In this document: piece by piece, positions 17,133 through 27,711 of the stretch
Layout: every line of letters begins with the position of its first letter
Position numbering within the stretch: position 1 is the first letter of the stretch
NCBI GenBank assembly: GCA_000717735.1
Contig: JOBE01000011.1
Span: forward strand, 71,000-134,999
Reading direction: 5' to 3'
DNA from: Streptomyces griseoluteus
GTDB lineage: Bacteria; Actinomycetota; Actinomycetes; Streptomycetales; Streptomycetaceae
Length of the DNA: 64,000 nucleotides
Made by a program: the position numbers and the translations under genes
The notes under the pieces: model-generated
Seen by the model: only the letters and a program-made list of their open reading frames with translations
Told to the model about the DNA's origin: nothing
Database searches by the model: none

Positions 17133-20100
17133 ATGACGCGAGCAGAGCAGCCAGACCGCCTCGGCGATTCCGACGCCGCACTCGTCGCGGATTCCCGGGA
17201 GCGTGCCGTACGGGCCCTCTTGCGCCATCAGCCGCTGCGCCGGCTGTGGAGCGCCCACCTCGCAGGCGGCACCGGTGACGCCCTCGCCCTCCTCGTCCTC
17301 GTCCTCCTCGGCCTCCAGGCGGCCGTCTCCGAGGGCGCGCTCGGCGGGGGAGAGCGGGGCGCCGCGTTCGCCGTGGCCGCCGTCGTCGGCGTCCGCCTCC
17401 TCGCGTCGGTCCTCTTCGGGGCCGTCCTCCTCGGCCCGCTGACCGCGCTCACCGGGCCCGGCGGCCCGCTCGACCGGCGCTGGACCATGATCGGCGCCGA
17501 CGGTGTCCGGATCGCGCTGCTCGTCGTCGCACCCCTGTGGATCGACTGGACCCCCGGCAGCGCCCTCTGGTACCTGCTCGGCACCGTCTTCGTCACCGGA
17601 GCAGCCGAACGGCTCTGGACGATCAGCCGCGAAGGCGCCGCGCCCGCGCTGCTGCCCGCCCCGCCGATCGAGGGCGGGGCCGTACGCCCGCTGCCCGACC
17701 ACCTCGGCGCGCTGCGGCGGCTCTCCCTGCGCACCGGCTTCCTCGCCGTCCCGGCCGCCGCGGCCGCGCTGTTCGCCGCCACCCTCGTCGGCGACCTGCT
17801 CGGCCTGGGGATCGACTGGTTCTCGCAGCACCAGGCCGCCCTCGGCTCGTACGTCGCCGCCGGCCTCTTCGCCGCCTCCATCACCGTCCTGTACGCGATG
17901 GTGCTGCCGGGCGGAGAGACGCCCCGGCCCCGTTCGCCGCTGGAGGGCCTGCGCCGGCCCGCCGCCGAGAAGGGCCGCACCGGAGCCGTACAGCTGCTCG
18001 TCCTCACCTGCGCCACGGTCGCCGGGGCCATCGCCGCCGCCGCGTCCGTCTCCGTCCTCCACGCGTACGACCTGGGCGGCGGCCCCGTCACGTACGCCCT
18101 CCTGATCCTGGCGCTCAGCGGCGCGACCGCCGTCGGCATCCGCACCGCGGGCTCCGTCCTGCCCGTGCTGTCCCGGCGCCGGCTGCTCGCCCTCGTCACC
18201 GCCGTCACCGGCGTCGCCCTCATCGCGATGGGCCTGGTGCCGGACACGGCGACCGTGCTGTTCCTCGCCGTCCTCGCCGGATACGCGGCCGGAGTCGCCG
18301 CGAACATCGGCCACACCCTCGTCGACCAGGAGACCGAGGAGCCCCGCAGGGCCCGGACCACCGAGCACCTTCAGGCCACCGCCCGCGTCGGCATGGGCAT
18401 CGGCGCGCTCGCCGCCCCGTTGCTCGCCGCCGCGATCGGCCCGCACCGCCTCGCCTCCGGCGAGTTCGTCTTCGCGCACGGCGGCGCCGCCTTCACGCTG
18501 GCGCTGATCGGCGCCCTGCTGCTGCCCGTCGCCGCGCTCGTCCTCGCCAAGACCGACGACCGGGCGGGCGTCCCGCTCCGCCGCGACCTGCGCGACGCGC
18601 TGCGCGGCTCCGACCCGGTGCAGGCGCCCTCGCAGACCGGCTTCTTCATCGCCCTGGAGGGCGGCGACGGCGCCGGCAAGTCCACCCAGGTCCAGGCCCT
18701 CGCCGAGTGGATCCGCGCCAAGGGCCACGAGGTCGTCGTCACCCGCGAACCCGGCGCCACCCCGATCGGCAAGCGGCTCCGCTCGATCCTCCTCGACGTG
18801 TCCTCCGCGGGGCTCTCGAACCGCGCCGAGGCCCTGCTGTACGCGGCCGACCGCGCCGAGCACGTCGACTCCCTGGTCCGGCCGGCCCTGGAGCGGGGCG
18901 CGATCGTCCTCTCCGACCGGTACATCGACTCGTCCGTGGCCTACCAGGGCGCGGGCCGCGACCTGTCCCCGACGGAGATCGCCCGTATCTCGCGCTGGGC
19001 GACCGACGGCCTCGTCCCGCACCTGACCGTGGTCCTCGACGTCGCCCCCGAGACCGCGCGGGAACGGTTCACCGAGGCGCCCGACCGCCTCGAGTCCGAG
19101 CCGCCGGAGTTCCACGCGCGCGTACGGGCCGGTTTCCTCGCCCTCGCCGCCGCCGACCCCAGCCGCTACCTCGTCGTCGACGCGGGCCAGGAGCCCGAGG
19201 CCGTCACCACCGTCGTACGTCACCGGCTCGACCGGATGCTGCCGCTCTCCGAGGCCGAGGTGAAGGCCGTCGAGGAGGCCCGCAGGAAGGCCGAGGAGGA
19301 GGCGCGCCGCCGGGCGGAGGAGGAAGCCGCCCGCAAGGCCGAGGAGGAGCGCCTGGAGCGCGAGCGCCAGGAACAGCTCGCCAAGCTCCGCGCCGAGGAG
19401 GAGGAGCGCAAGCGGCGCGAGGAGGAAGAGGCGCGCCGCCTGGAGGCCGAACGGCAGGCGGAGGAGGCCCGGCGCCGGGCCGAGGAGGCCCGGATCGCGG
19501 CCGAGGCCGCCGCCGAGGAGGAGCGGAAGCGGCTCGCGGCGGAGGAGAAGGCGCGCCAGGAGGAGCAGGAACGGCTCCGCAAGGAGGCCGAGGAAGAGGC
19601 CCGGCTGCGGGCCGAGGCGGAGGAACGCCGCCGGGAGAAGCAGCGCAAGGCCGAGGAGGCCCTGCTCCGCGCCGAGGAGGCCCGCCGGATGGCCGAGGCC
19701 TCCGCCGCCGCGAAGGCGGCGGAGGAGACCGCGGCCAAGGCGGCCGCGGCGAAGGTCGCGGCCGAGGCCGCCGCGAAGGCCGCGGCGGAGCGTGCGGCGG
19801 CCGAACGGGCGGCCGCGGAGGTGGCCGCGGCGCAGCGGGCCGAGGCGGCGAAGGAGGCCCGTCAGCGGGCGGCCGCCGAGAAGAAGGCGGCGGAGAAGGC
19901 CGCTGCCGAGGAGAAGGCCGCTCGGGAGAAGGTCGCGGCCGAGGCCGTGGAGCTCTCCGCGAACGAGGTCACCCAGGCGACCCCCGTCGTGAAGCCGGAC
20001 CCGCGGAACGATCCGCGTACGGCCGTGCGGCAGGACGGGAAGAGGGACGGGAAGAGCGACGGGAAGCGGCTCGTGAAGCCGGGCGAGGAGCCGGAGGCGC

Positions 20101-20561
20101 CCACCGTCTCGCCCGACGAGGTCACCGTCGCCACCCCGATCGTGAAGATTGCGGAGCCGCAGGACGAGACGTCCGTCCTGCCCCGGATCCGCGAGGAGCA
20201 GGAGCGCGGGGGCAATGACGAGACCGCGGTCCTGCCCCTGGTGCGGGACGCGGAGGCGACCTCCGTGCTGCCTCCCGTACGGGACACCCCGACGTCCGAC
20301 CCCGTCGACCGGGTCCCGCCGGGCATCTTCCGGGACGCACGAGGCGCACGGGAGGCACAGGGCGCGCAGGACGCACGGGCCTCGCGGGCCGCGTCGCACG
20401 GTGCCGACGACCGGACCCGTGAGCTGCCCCAGCTCGACGAGAACGGCCGGCCGCGCCGCCGCTCCGACTGGGCTGAGGAGACTCCGCTCGACGATCTCCC
20501 GACCCTCGCGGACGAGCTGTTCGGCCCGCACGACGACGAGGACGAGGGCCCCCGGCGCTGA
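17133..20561 (+). CDS. tmk: MFS-like membrane domain fused to thymidylate kinase and a long coiled coil
   Basis: 1142 residues. Residues ~1-495 are hydrophobic with about 10-12 helices, resembling a major-facilitator fold. Residues ~500-710 are a complete dTMP kinase: P-loop [30 protein letters not shown], and the DR(Y/F) motif [17 protein letters not shown]. Residues ~710-940 are a charged Ala/Glu/Arg/Lys coiled coil, and ~940-1142 are acidic, Pro-rich and probably disordered. dTMP kinase makes dTDP for DNA synthesis and is normally ~210 residues and soluble. The membrane and coiled-coil fusion is known in Streptomyces; its purpose is not. Leaderless promoter, then a palindromic hairpin at the end. 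Confidence 0.92.
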   Translation: MTRAEQPDRLGDSDAALVADSRERAVRALLRHQPLRRLWSAHLAGGTGDALALLVLVLLGLQAAVSEGALGGGERGAAFAVAAVVGVRLLASVLFGAVLLGPLTALTGPGGPLDRRWTMIGADGVRIALLVVAPLWIDWTPGSALWYLLGTVFVTGAAERLWTISREGAAPALLPAPPIEGGAVRPLPDHLGALRRLSLRTGFLAVPAAAAALFAATLVGDLLGLGIDWFSQHQAALGSYVAAGLFAASITVLYAMVLPGGETPRPRSPLEGLRRPAAEKGRTGAVQLLVLTCATVAGAIAAAASVSVLHAYDLGGGPVTYALLILALSGATAVGIRTAGSVLPVLSRRRLLALVTAVTGVALIAMGLVPDTATVLFLAVLAGYAAGVAANIGHTLVDQETEEPRRARTTEHLQATARVGMGIGALAAPLLAAAIGPHRLASGEFVFAHGGAAFTLALIGALLLPVAALVLAKTDDRAGVPLRRDLRDALRGSDPVQAPSQTGFFIALEGGDGAGKSTQVQALAEWIRAKGHEVVVTREPGATPIGKRLRSILLDVSSAGLSNRAEALLYAADRAEHVDSLVRPALERGAIVLSDRYIDSSVAYQGAGRDLSPTEIARISRWATDGLVPHLTVVLDVAPETARERFTEAPDRLESEPPEFHARVRAGFLALAAADPSRYLVVDAGQEPEAVTTVVRHRLDRMLPLSEAEVKAVEEARRKAEEEARRRAEEEAARKAEEERLERERQEQLAKLRAEEEERKRREEEEARRLEAERQAEEARRRAEEARIAAEAAAEEERKRLAAEEKARQEEQERLRKEAEEEARLRAEAEERRREKQRKAEEALLRAEEARRMAEASAAAKAAEETAAKAAAAKVAAEAAAKAAAERAAAERAAAEVAAAQRAEAAKEARQRAAAEKKAAEKAAAEEKAAREKVAAEAVELSANEVTQATPVVKPDPRNDPRTAVRQDGKRDGKSDGKRLVKPGEEPEAPTVSPDEVTVATPIVKIAEPQDETSVLPRIREEQERGGNDETAVLPLVRDAEATSVLPPVRDTPTSDPVDRVPPGIFRDARGAREAQGAQDARASRAASHGADDRTRELPQLDENGRPRRRSDWAEETPLDDLPTLADELFGPHDDEDEGPRR

Positions 20562-20570
20562 CCCCCGCCG

Positions 20571-20596
20571 TGGGGGTGGAGCTAGCTCCACCCCCA
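20571..20596 (+). terminator. Loop-less 26-bp palindrome after tmk
   Basis: A perfect palindrome with 13-bp arms, TGGGGGTGGAGCT and its complement, centred on AGCTAGCT. It starts 9 bp after the stop codon, the same offset as the topA hairpin, and shares the GGGTGGAG core with it. No T-run. Confidence 0.75.
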
Positions 20597-20638
20597 CTCG
20601 GGCAGTCAGCCCCATACTGTTCTGACCTGCGTTTTTCT

Positions 20639-20650
20639 AGCGTTGTCGGT
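20639..20650 (+). promoter_or_regulatory. Probable -10 box of the ABC exporter operon, leaderless start
   Basis: TAGCGT at 20639-20644 with 6 nt before ATG 20651. The T-rich GTTTTTCTAG stretch upstream contrasts with the surrounding GC content. No Shine-Dalgarno sequence. Confidence 0.45.
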
Positions 20651-21448
20651 ATGACGACGACAGCAGTGACGGAGAACGGTGCCGCCCGCGCCCTCGATGC
20701 CGCCCTCACCCTCGACGGGGTGACCCGGACGTACGGGCGAGGGGCTCCCGCGCTCGACCGGGTGAGCCTGACGGTGCCGCGCGGCCGCTTCCTCGCGGTG
20801 ATGGGCCGGTCGGGTTCCGGCAAGTCCACCCTGCTGCGGTGCGCGGCCGGGCTCGAACGACCGACGACCGGGACCGTACGGATCGGGGGGACCGACCTCG
20901 CCACGCTGAAGGCGACCGGCCTCACCCGGCTCCGGCGGGACCGGATCGGCTTCGTCTTCCAGTCGCTGAACCTCGTCTCCGCCCTCGACGTGCGGGAGAA
21001 CGTCACCCTGCCGCTGCTCCTCGCCGGGGCCCGCGGGGGCCGGGCGCTCGACGCCCTCGCCCTCGCGGGCCTCGCCGCCGTCGGGCTCGCCGATCGGGCC
21101 GGGGACATGCCGGAGAACCTGTCCGGCGGCCAGCGGCAGCGGGTGGCCATCGCCCGCGCCCTGGTCAACGAACCCGAGGTCGTCTTCGCCGACGAGCCGA
21201 CCGCGGCGCTGGACCCGGTCACGGCTGCCGGGGTCCTGGCCCTGCTGCGGCGCGCGGTCGACGAGCGGGGGACCACGGTCGTCCTCGTCACCCACGACCC
21301 GGTGGCCGCCGCCTGGACGGACGAGGCCGTGTTCCTCGACGGGGGCCGGCTCGTCGGGCGCCTCGACCGCCCGGAGGAGACCGGGGTGCGGGAGATGCTG
21401 GGCGCCCGCGCCGGTGACGGGCACCGCCGGACGGCGTCGGCCCGATGA
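20651..21448 (+). CDS. ABC transporter ATP-binding protein (LolD/MacB type)
   Basis: 265 residues from ATG 20651. Walker [11 protein letters not shown] (about residue 55), Q-loop [12 protein letters not shown], signature [15 protein letters not shown], Walker [15 protein letters not shown]-loop VTHDP. The FVFQ-x-x-N-L-V motif places it among the ATPases of FtsX-type (mechanotransmission) exporters. It overlaps the permease gene by 4 nt. A convergent two-component system beyond the permease suggests a cell-envelope stress or peptide-resistance module. Confidence 0.92.
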   Translation: MTTTAVTENGAARALDAALTLDGVTRTYGRGAPALDRVSLTVPRGRFLAVMGRSGSGKSTLLRCAAGLERPTTGTVRIGGTDLATLKATGLTRLRRDRIGFVFQSLNLVSALDVRENVTLPLLLAGARGGRALDALALAGLAAVGLADRAGDMPENLSGGQRQRVAIARALVNEPEVVFADEPTAALDPVTAAGVLALLRRAVDERGTTVVLVTHDPVAAAWTDEAVFLDGGRLVGRLDRPEETGVREMLGARAGDGHRRTASAR

Positions 21449-24033
21449 CGCCCCGGGCGAACCCCGCGGTCCGGCTGCTCTCGGCCCGGTCGCTGAGGAC
21501 GCACCGGAAGGCGTGGACGGCCGTGTTCGCGGCCGTCGCCGTCACCTCCGCCCTGCTCGGCGCCCTCGCCCTGGCGCTCGGTTCGGCCGGACTCGGCCAC
21601 GCGCGCGTGGAGTGGTACGCGGCTGCGCCCGTCGTCGTCGCGGGAGACCAGGAGGTCCGCTGGACGACGACGCCCTGGGGTGGCGAGACCACCACGGAGA
21701 AGGTGGGTCTGACCGAGCGGGTACGGATCCCGAGCGCCGCTGTCGACGTGCTGCGGGCGGTCCCGGGGGTCCGGGCCGCGATCCCCGACCTCTCCTTCGT
21801 GGTGCGGGAGCCGGTCGCGGCCGGTGGCGCCGGCGCGGCTCCGGGCGCCGGTGCCGCCTTGGGCGCAGGTCCCGCTTCGGGCGCCGGTGCCGCTTCGGGC
21901 GCCGGTGCCGCTTCGGGCTCCGGTCCCCTTTCGGGCTCCGGTCCCGCCGAGGCGCGGGTCCAGACGGGACGGTCCTGGGAGGCGGCCCGGCTCGCCCCGT
22001 ACCGGCTCGTCGACGGCCGGGAGCCGCGCCGCGCGGGCGAGGCGGTCATGGGTGCGGGTGCGGGCCCGGGCCTGGGCGCCAGAGTCCCGGCGGGGGCCGG
22101 GACCGGGGTCCGCGTCGGGGACACCGTCGCCGGACACACGGTGGTCGGGATCGCCGACGGGCCCGCCGTGCTGTACGTCACGTCGGCGGAGGCCAGGAAG
22201 CTCGCCGGACACCCGGGTGCCGTCGATGCCGTCGGCATCCTCGCCGAGCCCGGCGTACCCGTGGACACCCTCCACGCGCGCGTGCGGGCGGCCCTGGACC
22301 GGGCCGGGCTCAAGGACACCGCGTCCGGGCAGCCGCTCCGGGCGCTCACCGGCGACGGCCGGGGCGGTGCCGAGCACCTCGCCGCGCCGCCCGCGCGTCA
22401 GGAACTCCTCCAGCTCCTCGCGGCCGTCTCGGGGACCGTCGTCCTCGTCGCCGTCCTCATCCTCGCCTCGCTCGTCGCGCAGGCCCTTCAGCAGCGCGTC
22501 GCCGAGCGCGACCTGCTGCTCTCGATCGGTGCCACACCCCGTCAGATACGGGCGGCGGCCGGCCGGGAGGTGACCAGGGTGGCGGGACTCGCGGCGCTGC
22601 TCGGCGCGGTCGCGGCCGTACCGGTCTTCCTGGTGCTGCGGTCCACGCTGCGGGCCCGTGACGGAGTCGTACCCGAAGGCCTCGAACTCCCCGCCCCGAA
22701 CTGGCTGCTCGCGGCGTCCCCGGTTCTCATCGCCGTCGTCGTGGTGGCCGTCACCCGGCTCGTCGTGCTCTTCGCGACCCGCAGGCCCGGGCGCCCCGGG
22801 AAGGGCGGCACGCGGCGCGTCGCCGGGATCGCGCTGCTCACGGCGGGCGTGGCGTCGGCCGGTATGGCCGCGTTCCAGGGCGGTGACGCCGCCGCGGCGG
22901 CCGCCGGAGCCGCCACGGTGACGCTGGTCTCCGGGTGCGCCCTGCTCGGGCCGTGGATCGCACGGGCCGCGACCAAGGTCCTGGAGCCGGCCTTCCGCGG
23001 GCTCGGCGGCGCGCCCGGACGGCTGACCGCCGCCGGCGCGCACGCGCACTCCCGCCGCCTCGGAGCGGCGCTCGTCCCGGTCGTCCTCGTCACCTCCTTC
23101 GCGTTGGTGCAGCTCTCGGCGGGCACCACCATGGAACGGGCCGCGGACGCGCAGGCGCGGGCCGCGACGACCGCCGGCCTCGCGGTCTCCGGCACGACGG
23201 CGGAGCAGGTGCGGAAACGGCCCGGGGTCGAATCGGCCACGGACGTGCTGCGCTCTTCGGTCGTCCTGGCCCGGACCGAGGCCGGTACGCCGCGTCTCGA
23301 CCGGCTTCCCGTCCTGGGCGTGGACGCCTCGGGCCTGGCGGGCACGCTCGACCCGGGTGTCGTCTCCGGCGACCTGGCCGGGCTCGCCGGCAAGGGCACG
23401 GTCGCGGTCGGCGCCACCATGGCCGAGTCCCTCGACGTGAAGGCCGGTTCCACGGTCGAGCTGCGCCTGGGCGACGGCACGCCGAAGCGGTTGCGGGTCG
23501 TGGCGGTGTACGAACGCTCGCTCGCCCTCGGTGAGTTCCTCCTGCCGAAGGCCGAACTGGCCCCGCACATGAGCGATCCGTATCCCGCACGCGTCCTGGC
23601 CGCCCCGGAGCGGACCTCCACGGAAGGCCCCGTCGTACCCGAGCGGGTGTCCCCGCCGGGCGCCGAGCTGAACGGGCTCGTGTCGGCCGTGATCGTCGCC
23701 GCGATCGGCGGGCTCACCCTGCTCTCCGTCCTCAGCACCCTCACCCTGATCGGAGCCGGACGGCGCGGCGAACTCCGGCTGCTCGGCCAGGTGGGCGCGT
23801 CGGCCGGCCAGCTGCGCCGGATGCTCGGCATCGAGGCGGGCTTCCTGACCGCCACAGGCCTGCTCATGGGGGTCGTGGTGGCGGCGCTTCCGCTGACGGC
23901 CTTCGCCTGGTCGCTCACCGGCGGCCTGCCGTACCTGCCGCCCGCGCAGCTCGGATTGATCGCCGGCACGGTGGTGGTCACCGTGGTCGCGGGCGTGTTC
24001 CTGCCGGCCTCGGGGCGCCGCCTGGGCCGGTGA
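21445..24033 (+). CDS. FtsX-family ABC transporter permease
   Basis: 862 residues, ATG 21445 overlapping the ATPase stop. Architecture: TM1 (about 25-45), a large extracytoplasmic domain, three helices around 320-450, further helices around 470-510, a second extracytoplasmic domain, and three C-terminal helices. This is the 10-TM duplicated MacB/FtsX arrangement (PF02687-like). The first external domain has a Gly/Ala/Ser linker made of six 6-residue repeats (about residues 132-167). Probable role: export of, or resistance to, membrane-active compounds. It converges on the response regulator gene across 69 bp of GC-rich DNA that includes a small palindrome. Confidence 0.87.
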   Translation: MTPRANPAVRLLSARSLRTHRKAWTAVFAAVAVTSALLGALALALGSAGLGHARVEWYAAAPVVVAGDQEVRWTTTPWGGETTTEKVGLTERVRIPSAAVDVLRAVPGVRAAIPDLSFVVREPVAAGGAGAAPGAGAALGAGPASGAGAASGAGAASGSGPLSGSGPAEARVQTGRSWEAARLAPYRLVDGREPRRAGEAVMGAGAGPGLGARVPAGAGTGVRVGDTVAGHTVVGIADGPAVLYVTSAEARKLAGHPGAVDAVGILAEPGVPVDTLHARVRAALDRAGLKDTASGQPLRALTGDGRGGAEHLAAPPARQELLQLLAAVSGTVVLVAVLILASLVAQALQQRVAERDLLLSIGATPRQIRAAAGREVTRVAGLAALLGAVAAVPVFLVLRSTLRARDGVVPEGLELPAPNWLLAASPVLIAVVVVAVTRLVVLFATRRPGRPGKGGTRRVAGIALLTAGVASAGMAAFQGGDAAAAAAGAATVTLVSGCALLGPWIARAATKVLEPAFRGLGGAPGRLTAAGAHAHSRRLGAALVPVVLVTSFALVQLSAGTTMERAADAQARAATTAGLAVSGTTAEQVRKRPGVESATDVLRSSVVLARTEAGTPRLDRLPVLGVDASGLAGTLDPGVVSGDLAGLAGKGTVAVGATMAESLDVKAGSTVELRLGDGTPKRLRVVAVYERSLALGEFLLPKAELAPHMSDPYPARVLAAPERTSTEGPVVPERVSPPGAELNGLVSAVIVAAIGGLTLLSVLSTLTLIGAGRRGELRLLGQVGASAGQLRRMLGIEAGFLTATGLLMGVVVAALPLTAFAWSLTGGLPYLPPAQLGLIAGTVVVTVVAGVFLPASGRRLGR
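21838..21945 (+). repeat. Six tandem 18-bp units within the FtsX-type permease gene
   Basis: Units based on GCTTCGGGCGCCGGTGCC run from 21838 to 21945. The middle units are identical and the edges diverged. They encode a flexible ASGAGA-type linker in the first extracytoplasmic domain. Copy number is likely to vary between strains. Confidence 0.85.
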
Positions 24034-24102
24034 CCCCGCCCGGGCGGCCGCTCCGCGCCGTCCGGGCGCCGGGGCCTGAGGGCGGGCGCGGCGAGGTGCC
24101 GG

Positions 24103-24747
24103 TCAGGCGTCGAGGTACGCGAGCACGGCGAGGACCCGGCGGTGGCCGCCGCTGTCGCCCGGCGGCAGGCCGAGCTTCAGGAAGACGTTGCCGACGTGCT
24201 TGTGCACGGCCCGCTCGGTGACCACCATCGAGCGGGCGATGGTGCCGTTGTCGTGCCCCTGGGCCATCAGCTCCAGAACCTCGCGCTCGCGGGGCGTGAG
24301 GGACTTCAGGGGGTCGTCGCGGCGGCGTGCGAGGAGCTCGGTGACGACCTCCGGGTCCAGGGCCGTACCGCCGGAGGCGACCCGCTCCAGGGCGTCGAGG
24401 AACTCGTCCACCCGCCCCACCCGGTCCTTCAGGAGGTAGCCGACGCCCCCCGCGCCGCCCCCGAGGAGCTCGGCCGCGTAGGCCTCCTCCACGTACTGGG
24501 AGAGCACGAGCACCGGAAGTTCCGGCAGCCGTTCGCGGGCCGCGAGTGCCGCCCGCAGTCCCTCGTCGCGGAAACCGGGCGGCAGCCGCACGTCGAGGAC
24601 GGCCACGTCGGGACTGTGTTCGAGGAGCAGCGGCAGGATCTCGGGCCCGGTGGCCGCGACCCCGGCGACCTCGTGGCCGGAGGAGGTCAGCAGCAGCACG
24701 AGGCCCTCCCGCAGGAGGGCGTTGTCCTCGGCGATCACCACGCGCAC
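24103..24747 (-). CDS. LuxR/NarL-family response regulator
   Basis: 214 residues. Receiver domain with acidic pocket ED (7-8), phospho-acceptor Asp52 in VAVLDVRLPP, and conserved Lys in YLLKDRV. C-terminal LuxR helix-turn-helix: LTPREREVLELMAQGHDNGTIA and the following VVTERAVHKHVGNVFLKLGL. It overlaps the upstream kinase gene by 13 nt, so both proteins are made from one transcript. The likely target is the convergent ABC exporter. Confidence 0.93.
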   Translation of the reverse strand: MRVVIAEDNALLREGLVLLLTSSGHEVAGVAATGPEILPLLLEHSPDVAVLDVRLPPGFRDEGLRAALAARERLPELPVLVLSQYVEEAYAAELLGGGAGGVGYLLKDRVGRVDEFLDALERVASGGTALDPEVVTELLARRRDDPLKSLTPREREVLELMAQGHDNGTIARSMVVTERAVHKHVGNVFLKLGLPPGDSGGHRRVLAVLAYLDA

Positions 24748-25937
24748 GGAAGCTCCACTTCTATCAGGGTCGGGCCGCCTTCGGGGCTGGTCAGTCGTAC
24801 GGTTCCGTCGAGTGCGGCGACCCGGCGGCGCATGCCGGTGAGCCCGGAGCCGTCGCGCTCACCGGCCTCGGCCCCGCCGCGGCCGGCGTCCTCCACGCGT
24901 ATGCGCAGGGCGGACGGTTCCCGGGCGAGGGTGACGGAGGCGCGGTCCGCGCCGCTGTGCTTGGCGGCGTTGGTGAGGGCCTCGGCGACCACGAAGTACG
25001 CGGCGGCCTCGACGGCGGCGGGGGCGCGGCCGACCGCGGGGTCCGGGTCCGGGGGCTCTCCGTGGCCGGCCGGACCGGTCACGGACACCTCCACCTCCAG
25101 GCCGCTGCTCGCGGCGAGGGCGCGTACCGCCCCGGTCAGGCCTCGGTCGGTGAGGATCGGCGGATGGATGCCCCGGACCACGTGCCGCAGTTCGGACAGC
25201 GCCTCCTCCGTCTGCGTCTGCGCGTCGTCCAGGAGCTTCCGCGCGGTGGCGGGATCGGAGTCGTACGCCCGCCTGGCCAGGCCGATCCGCATGGAGAGCG
25301 CCACGAGCCGGGCCTGCGCGCCGTCGTGTAGATCGCGTTCGATCCGGCGCAGCTCGGCGCCGTGGGCGGCGACCGCACCCGCGCGGGTGGCCGTCAGCTG
25401 CTCGACGCGGGCGGCGAGCGCGGCGTCCCGGGCGGCCGAAGGGGCGGGGGCGAGCAGGGCGCGCGACCACTCTGCCCCGAGGTCGGCGAGCCGGCCGATG
25501 AGCGGCAGGACCACCGGCCGCCGTCCGGCGAGCAGGGCCACCACGCCGTCGACCATCAGGGCGGGTGCCCACAGCACCAGCGAGGCGCACCAGAGCAGCA
25601 GGCCGTAGACCAGCTGCGCGCCGGCCCAGACCAGGTCCCGGGCGGTGCCGGGGTCGCTGACGGCGGTGCGCACGCGCGCGGGGAGCGGTCCTTCGAGCGG
25701 AAGGTACGCCTCCGGGAGGGGCGCTCCGGTCCACGCGGCGGCCCTGCGCCGTTCCCGTCCGGCGAGCCGGCGCAGCAGCAGCACGCTCTCGGGGAGCACT
25801 CCGGCGCCGATGACGGTGACGGTGAGGAGGACCGTGAAGAGGGCTACGGGGACCATCAGCTGACAGAGGACCGCGATCGCGGCACCGCTCAGGAGGTGGA
25901 GCGACGCCCGGGCCGCTTCTCTGATCGCGTCGCGCAT
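24735..25937 (-). CDS. NarL-type sensor histidine kinase
   Basis: 400 residues. Two hydrophobic stretches in the N-terminal ~150 residues form a small membrane sensor, without an obvious large external domain. HisKA_3 dimerisation box ERDLHDGAQARLVAL with phospho-acceptor His204, then an HATPase domain: N-box VVAEALTNAAKHSGA, G1 VEDAGRGG, G2 GSGLTGMRRRV. The lack of an external sensor is typical of kinases that sense through a partner ABC transporter. A TAACCT box precedes the ATG by 6 nt, suggesting a leaderless transcript. Confidence 0.92.
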   Translation of the reverse strand: MRDAIREAARASLHLLSGAAIAVLCQLMVPVALFTVLLTVTVIGAGVLPESVLLLRRLAGRERRRAAAWTGAPLPEAYLPLEGPLPARVRTAVSDPGTARDLVWAGAQLVYGLLLWCASLVLWAPALMVDGVVALLAGRRPVVLPLIGRLADLGAEWSRALLAPAPSAARDAALAARVEQLTATRAGAVAAHGAELRRIERDLHDGAQARLVALSMRIGLARRAYDSDPATARKLLDDAQTQTEEALSELRHVVRGIHPPILTDRGLTGAVRALAASSGLEVEVSVTGPAGHGEPPDPDPAVGRAPAAVEAAAYFVVAEALTNAAKHSGADRASVTLAREPSALRIRVEDAGRGGAEAGERDGSGLTGMRRRVAALDGTVRLTSPEGGPTLIEVELPCAW

Positions 25938-25949
25938 GCGGCCAGGTTA
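25938..25949 (-). promoter_or_regulatory. Probable -10 box of the two-component operon, leaderless start
   Basis: On the minus strand TAACCT (25949-25944) is followed by 6 nt and the kinase ATG. No ribosome site is present between them. Confidence 0.4.
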
Positions 25950-26107
25950 TGCGGGAGCACCCGAGGGGCGCGGTGGAGCAGGCACCACCATCGGTCCGGG
26001 GGCGTGCACCGCTGTGTGCGGATCGGCGGACCGCCGAGGATGGAAGCCGTACGGATCACGGCTCATCGCCGCCCACTCACCCACCCTTCCGAATCACGGA
26101 GATCTCC

Positions 26108-26281
26108 ATGCGGTTCCTTTTCTGGTTGCTGCTCGCGGCGGGCGCCCTCGGCAACGTCTACCTCAACATCTTCGCCGGACTGACCGGCGCCACCCACATC
26201 GCGGCGGGCGCCGCCTCGGGCGTGGCGGTGCTCGGCTCCGCGGTCGGCCTCTGGCTCACCCGGACCCGCCGCGAGGCCTGA
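26108..26281 (+). CDS. Small hydrophobic protein, unknown function
   Basis: 57 residues from ATG 26108 with GGAG at 26099-26102. MRFLFWLLLAAGALGNVYLN begins a first membrane helix; a second hydrophobic segment follows (about 30-50) and the end is basic (RTRREA). The good ribosome site and coding-like composition support a real gene. It diverges from the kinase and precedes holB by 139 bp. No family recognised. Confidence 0.65.
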   Translation: MRFLFWLLLAAGALGNVYLNIFAGLTGATHIAAGAASGVAVLGSAVGLWLTRTRREA

Positions 26282-26420
26282 GGCCCGACGCCCGAGGCCC
26301 GAGGCCGTCCACGCGGTCGGGCCCGCGGCGGGCGCCTGACACGACGTGCCCCTCCGCCGTCCGGCGGGGGTTGTCAGAGGACTGCCCCACAATGGGAGGC
26401 GTACCTGAGGAGGGGCAGAC

Positions 26421-27623
26421 ATGGCCGTATGGGACGACCTGGTCGGACAGACACGGGTCGAGGAGCAGCTCTCCGCCGCCGCGCGGGACGCCGACGCGCT
26501 CGTCACCGCCCATGCCGCGGGGGAGCCCGAGCCCGACACCTCCCAGATGACCCACGCCTGGCTCTTCACCGGTCCGCCGGGGTCCGGGGTGGAGACCGCC
26601 GCGCGGGCGTTCGCCGCCGCGCTGCAGTGCGTGAGCCCCGACCGGGCGCTGGGCGGGGCGCCGGGCTGCGGCTTCTGCACCGGCTGTCACACGGCGCTGG
26701 TCGGCACCCACGCCGACATCACCACGGTCACCGCCGTCGGTGCCGTGGTGCGCGTCGAGGACATGCGCGACACCGTCCGCAAGTCGTACACCGCGCCGGC
26801 GAACGGCCGCTGGCAGGTGATCCTGGTGGCCGACGCCGAGCGGCTGAACGAGAAGTCGGCCAACGCGGTCCTGAAGGCCGTGGAGGAGCCCGCTCCCCGT
26901 ACCGTCTGGCTGCTCTGCGCGCCCTCGATCGAGGACGTACTGCCCACGATCCGCTCCCGCTGCCGCCACCTCAACCTGCGGACGCCTCCGGTGGACGCGG
27001 TCGCCGACGTCCTCGTGCGGCGCGACGGCATCGACCCCGAGACGGCCCACGCCGCCGCCCGGGCCACCCAGGGACACATCGACCGGGCCCGGCGGCTCGC
27101 CACCGACGGGCGGGCCCGGGCGCGCAGGGCCGCCGTCCTCAAGGTGCCCCTGCGGGTCGACGACGTCGGCGGCTGCCTGAAGGCCGCCCAGGAGCTGATC
27201 GACACGGCGACGGAGGACGCGGACCAGGTGGCGGAGGAGTCCGACGCCAAGGAGACGGAGGAGCTGAAGGCGGCTCTCGGCGTGGGCCCCGGCGAGCGGC
27301 TGCCGCGCGGCACGTCCGGCATGATGAAGGACCTTGAGGCGGACCAGAAGCGGCGCAAGAAGCGGACGCAGATCGACAGCCTGGACCTCGCCCTCACCGA
27401 ACTGACCGGCTTCTACCGCGACGTCCTCGTCCTCCAGCTGCGCTCGGGGGCGCCCCTGGCCAACACGGACGTACGGGACGCGCTGGAGCGGATCGCCCGG
27501 GACACCACCCCGGAGCGCACCCTCCGCCGGATCGAGGCGGTCCTGGCCTGCCGCGTGGCCCTCGACCGGAACGTGGCACCGCTGCTCGCGGTGGAGGCGA
27601 TGACGCTGGCGCTGCGCGGCTGA
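26421..27623 (+). CDS. holB: DNA polymerase III subunit delta'
   Basis: 400 residues, ATG 26421 behind GAGGAGGGG. AAA+ clamp-loader fold: degenerate P-loop TGPPGSGVETAA, which lacks the catalytic Lys as usual for delta', a zinc-binding Cys cluster (CVSPDRALGG then GCGFCTGCHT), and the SRC/sensor 1 region IRSRCRHLNL. Delta' acts as a stator in the complex that loads the beta clamp during replication. A charged insertion near residues 260-300 (EESDAKETEELKAAL) is typical of Streptomyces homologues. It lies with topA and tmk in a replication-related stretch. Confidence 0.93.
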   Translation: MAVWDDLVGQTRVEEQLSAAARDADALVTAHAAGEPEPDTSQMTHAWLFTGPPGSGVETAARAFAAALQCVSPDRALGGAPGCGFCTGCHTALVGTHADITTVTAVGAVVRVEDMRDTVRKSYTAPANGRWQVILVADAERLNEKSANAVLKAVEEPAPRTVWLLCAPSIEDVLPTIRSRCRHLNLRTPPVDAVADVLVRRDGIDPETAHAAARATQGHIDRARRLATDGRARARRAAVLKVPLRVDDVGGCLKAAQELIDTATEDADQVAEESDAKETEELKAALGVGPGERLPRGTSGMMKDLEADQKRRKKRTQIDSLDLALTELTGFYRDVLVLQLRSGAPLANTDVRDALERIARDTTPERTLRRIEAVLACRVALDRNVAPLLAVEAMTLALRG

Positions 27624-27699
27624 ACCCGGGCGCCCGTTCCCCGGGCCGGGTCACCAAGGCGGACACGACACGATTGGACACGGTCCGTACCGGTCCGGA

Positions 27700-27711
27700 T
27701 ACGCTCCGGCA
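27700..27711 (+). promoter_or_regulatory. Probable -10 box of the peptidase gene, leaderless start
   Basis: TACGCT (27700-27705) lies 6 nt before ATG 27712, and TTGGAC at 27674-27679 is a possible but distant (20-bp) -35. No ribosome site. Confidence 0.45.

Noticed and set aside
14083..17181. A 1032-codon open frame antisense to topA
   Set aside because: GC-rich third positions suppress stop codons on the opposite strand; its translation is Arg/Leu/Gly/Val low-complexity with no domain, while topA is fully conserved.
16782..23568. Open frames of 1277 and 1148 codons antisense to tmk and the FtsX-type exporter
   Set aside because: Mirror images of real coding sequence; no family motifs, no ribosome sites, and composition typical of antisense frames.
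24034..24102. CCGCCCGGGCGG palindrome between the permease and response regulator genes
   Set aside because: Only 12 bp in very GC-rich DNA; it may assist termination, but I cannot separate it from background.
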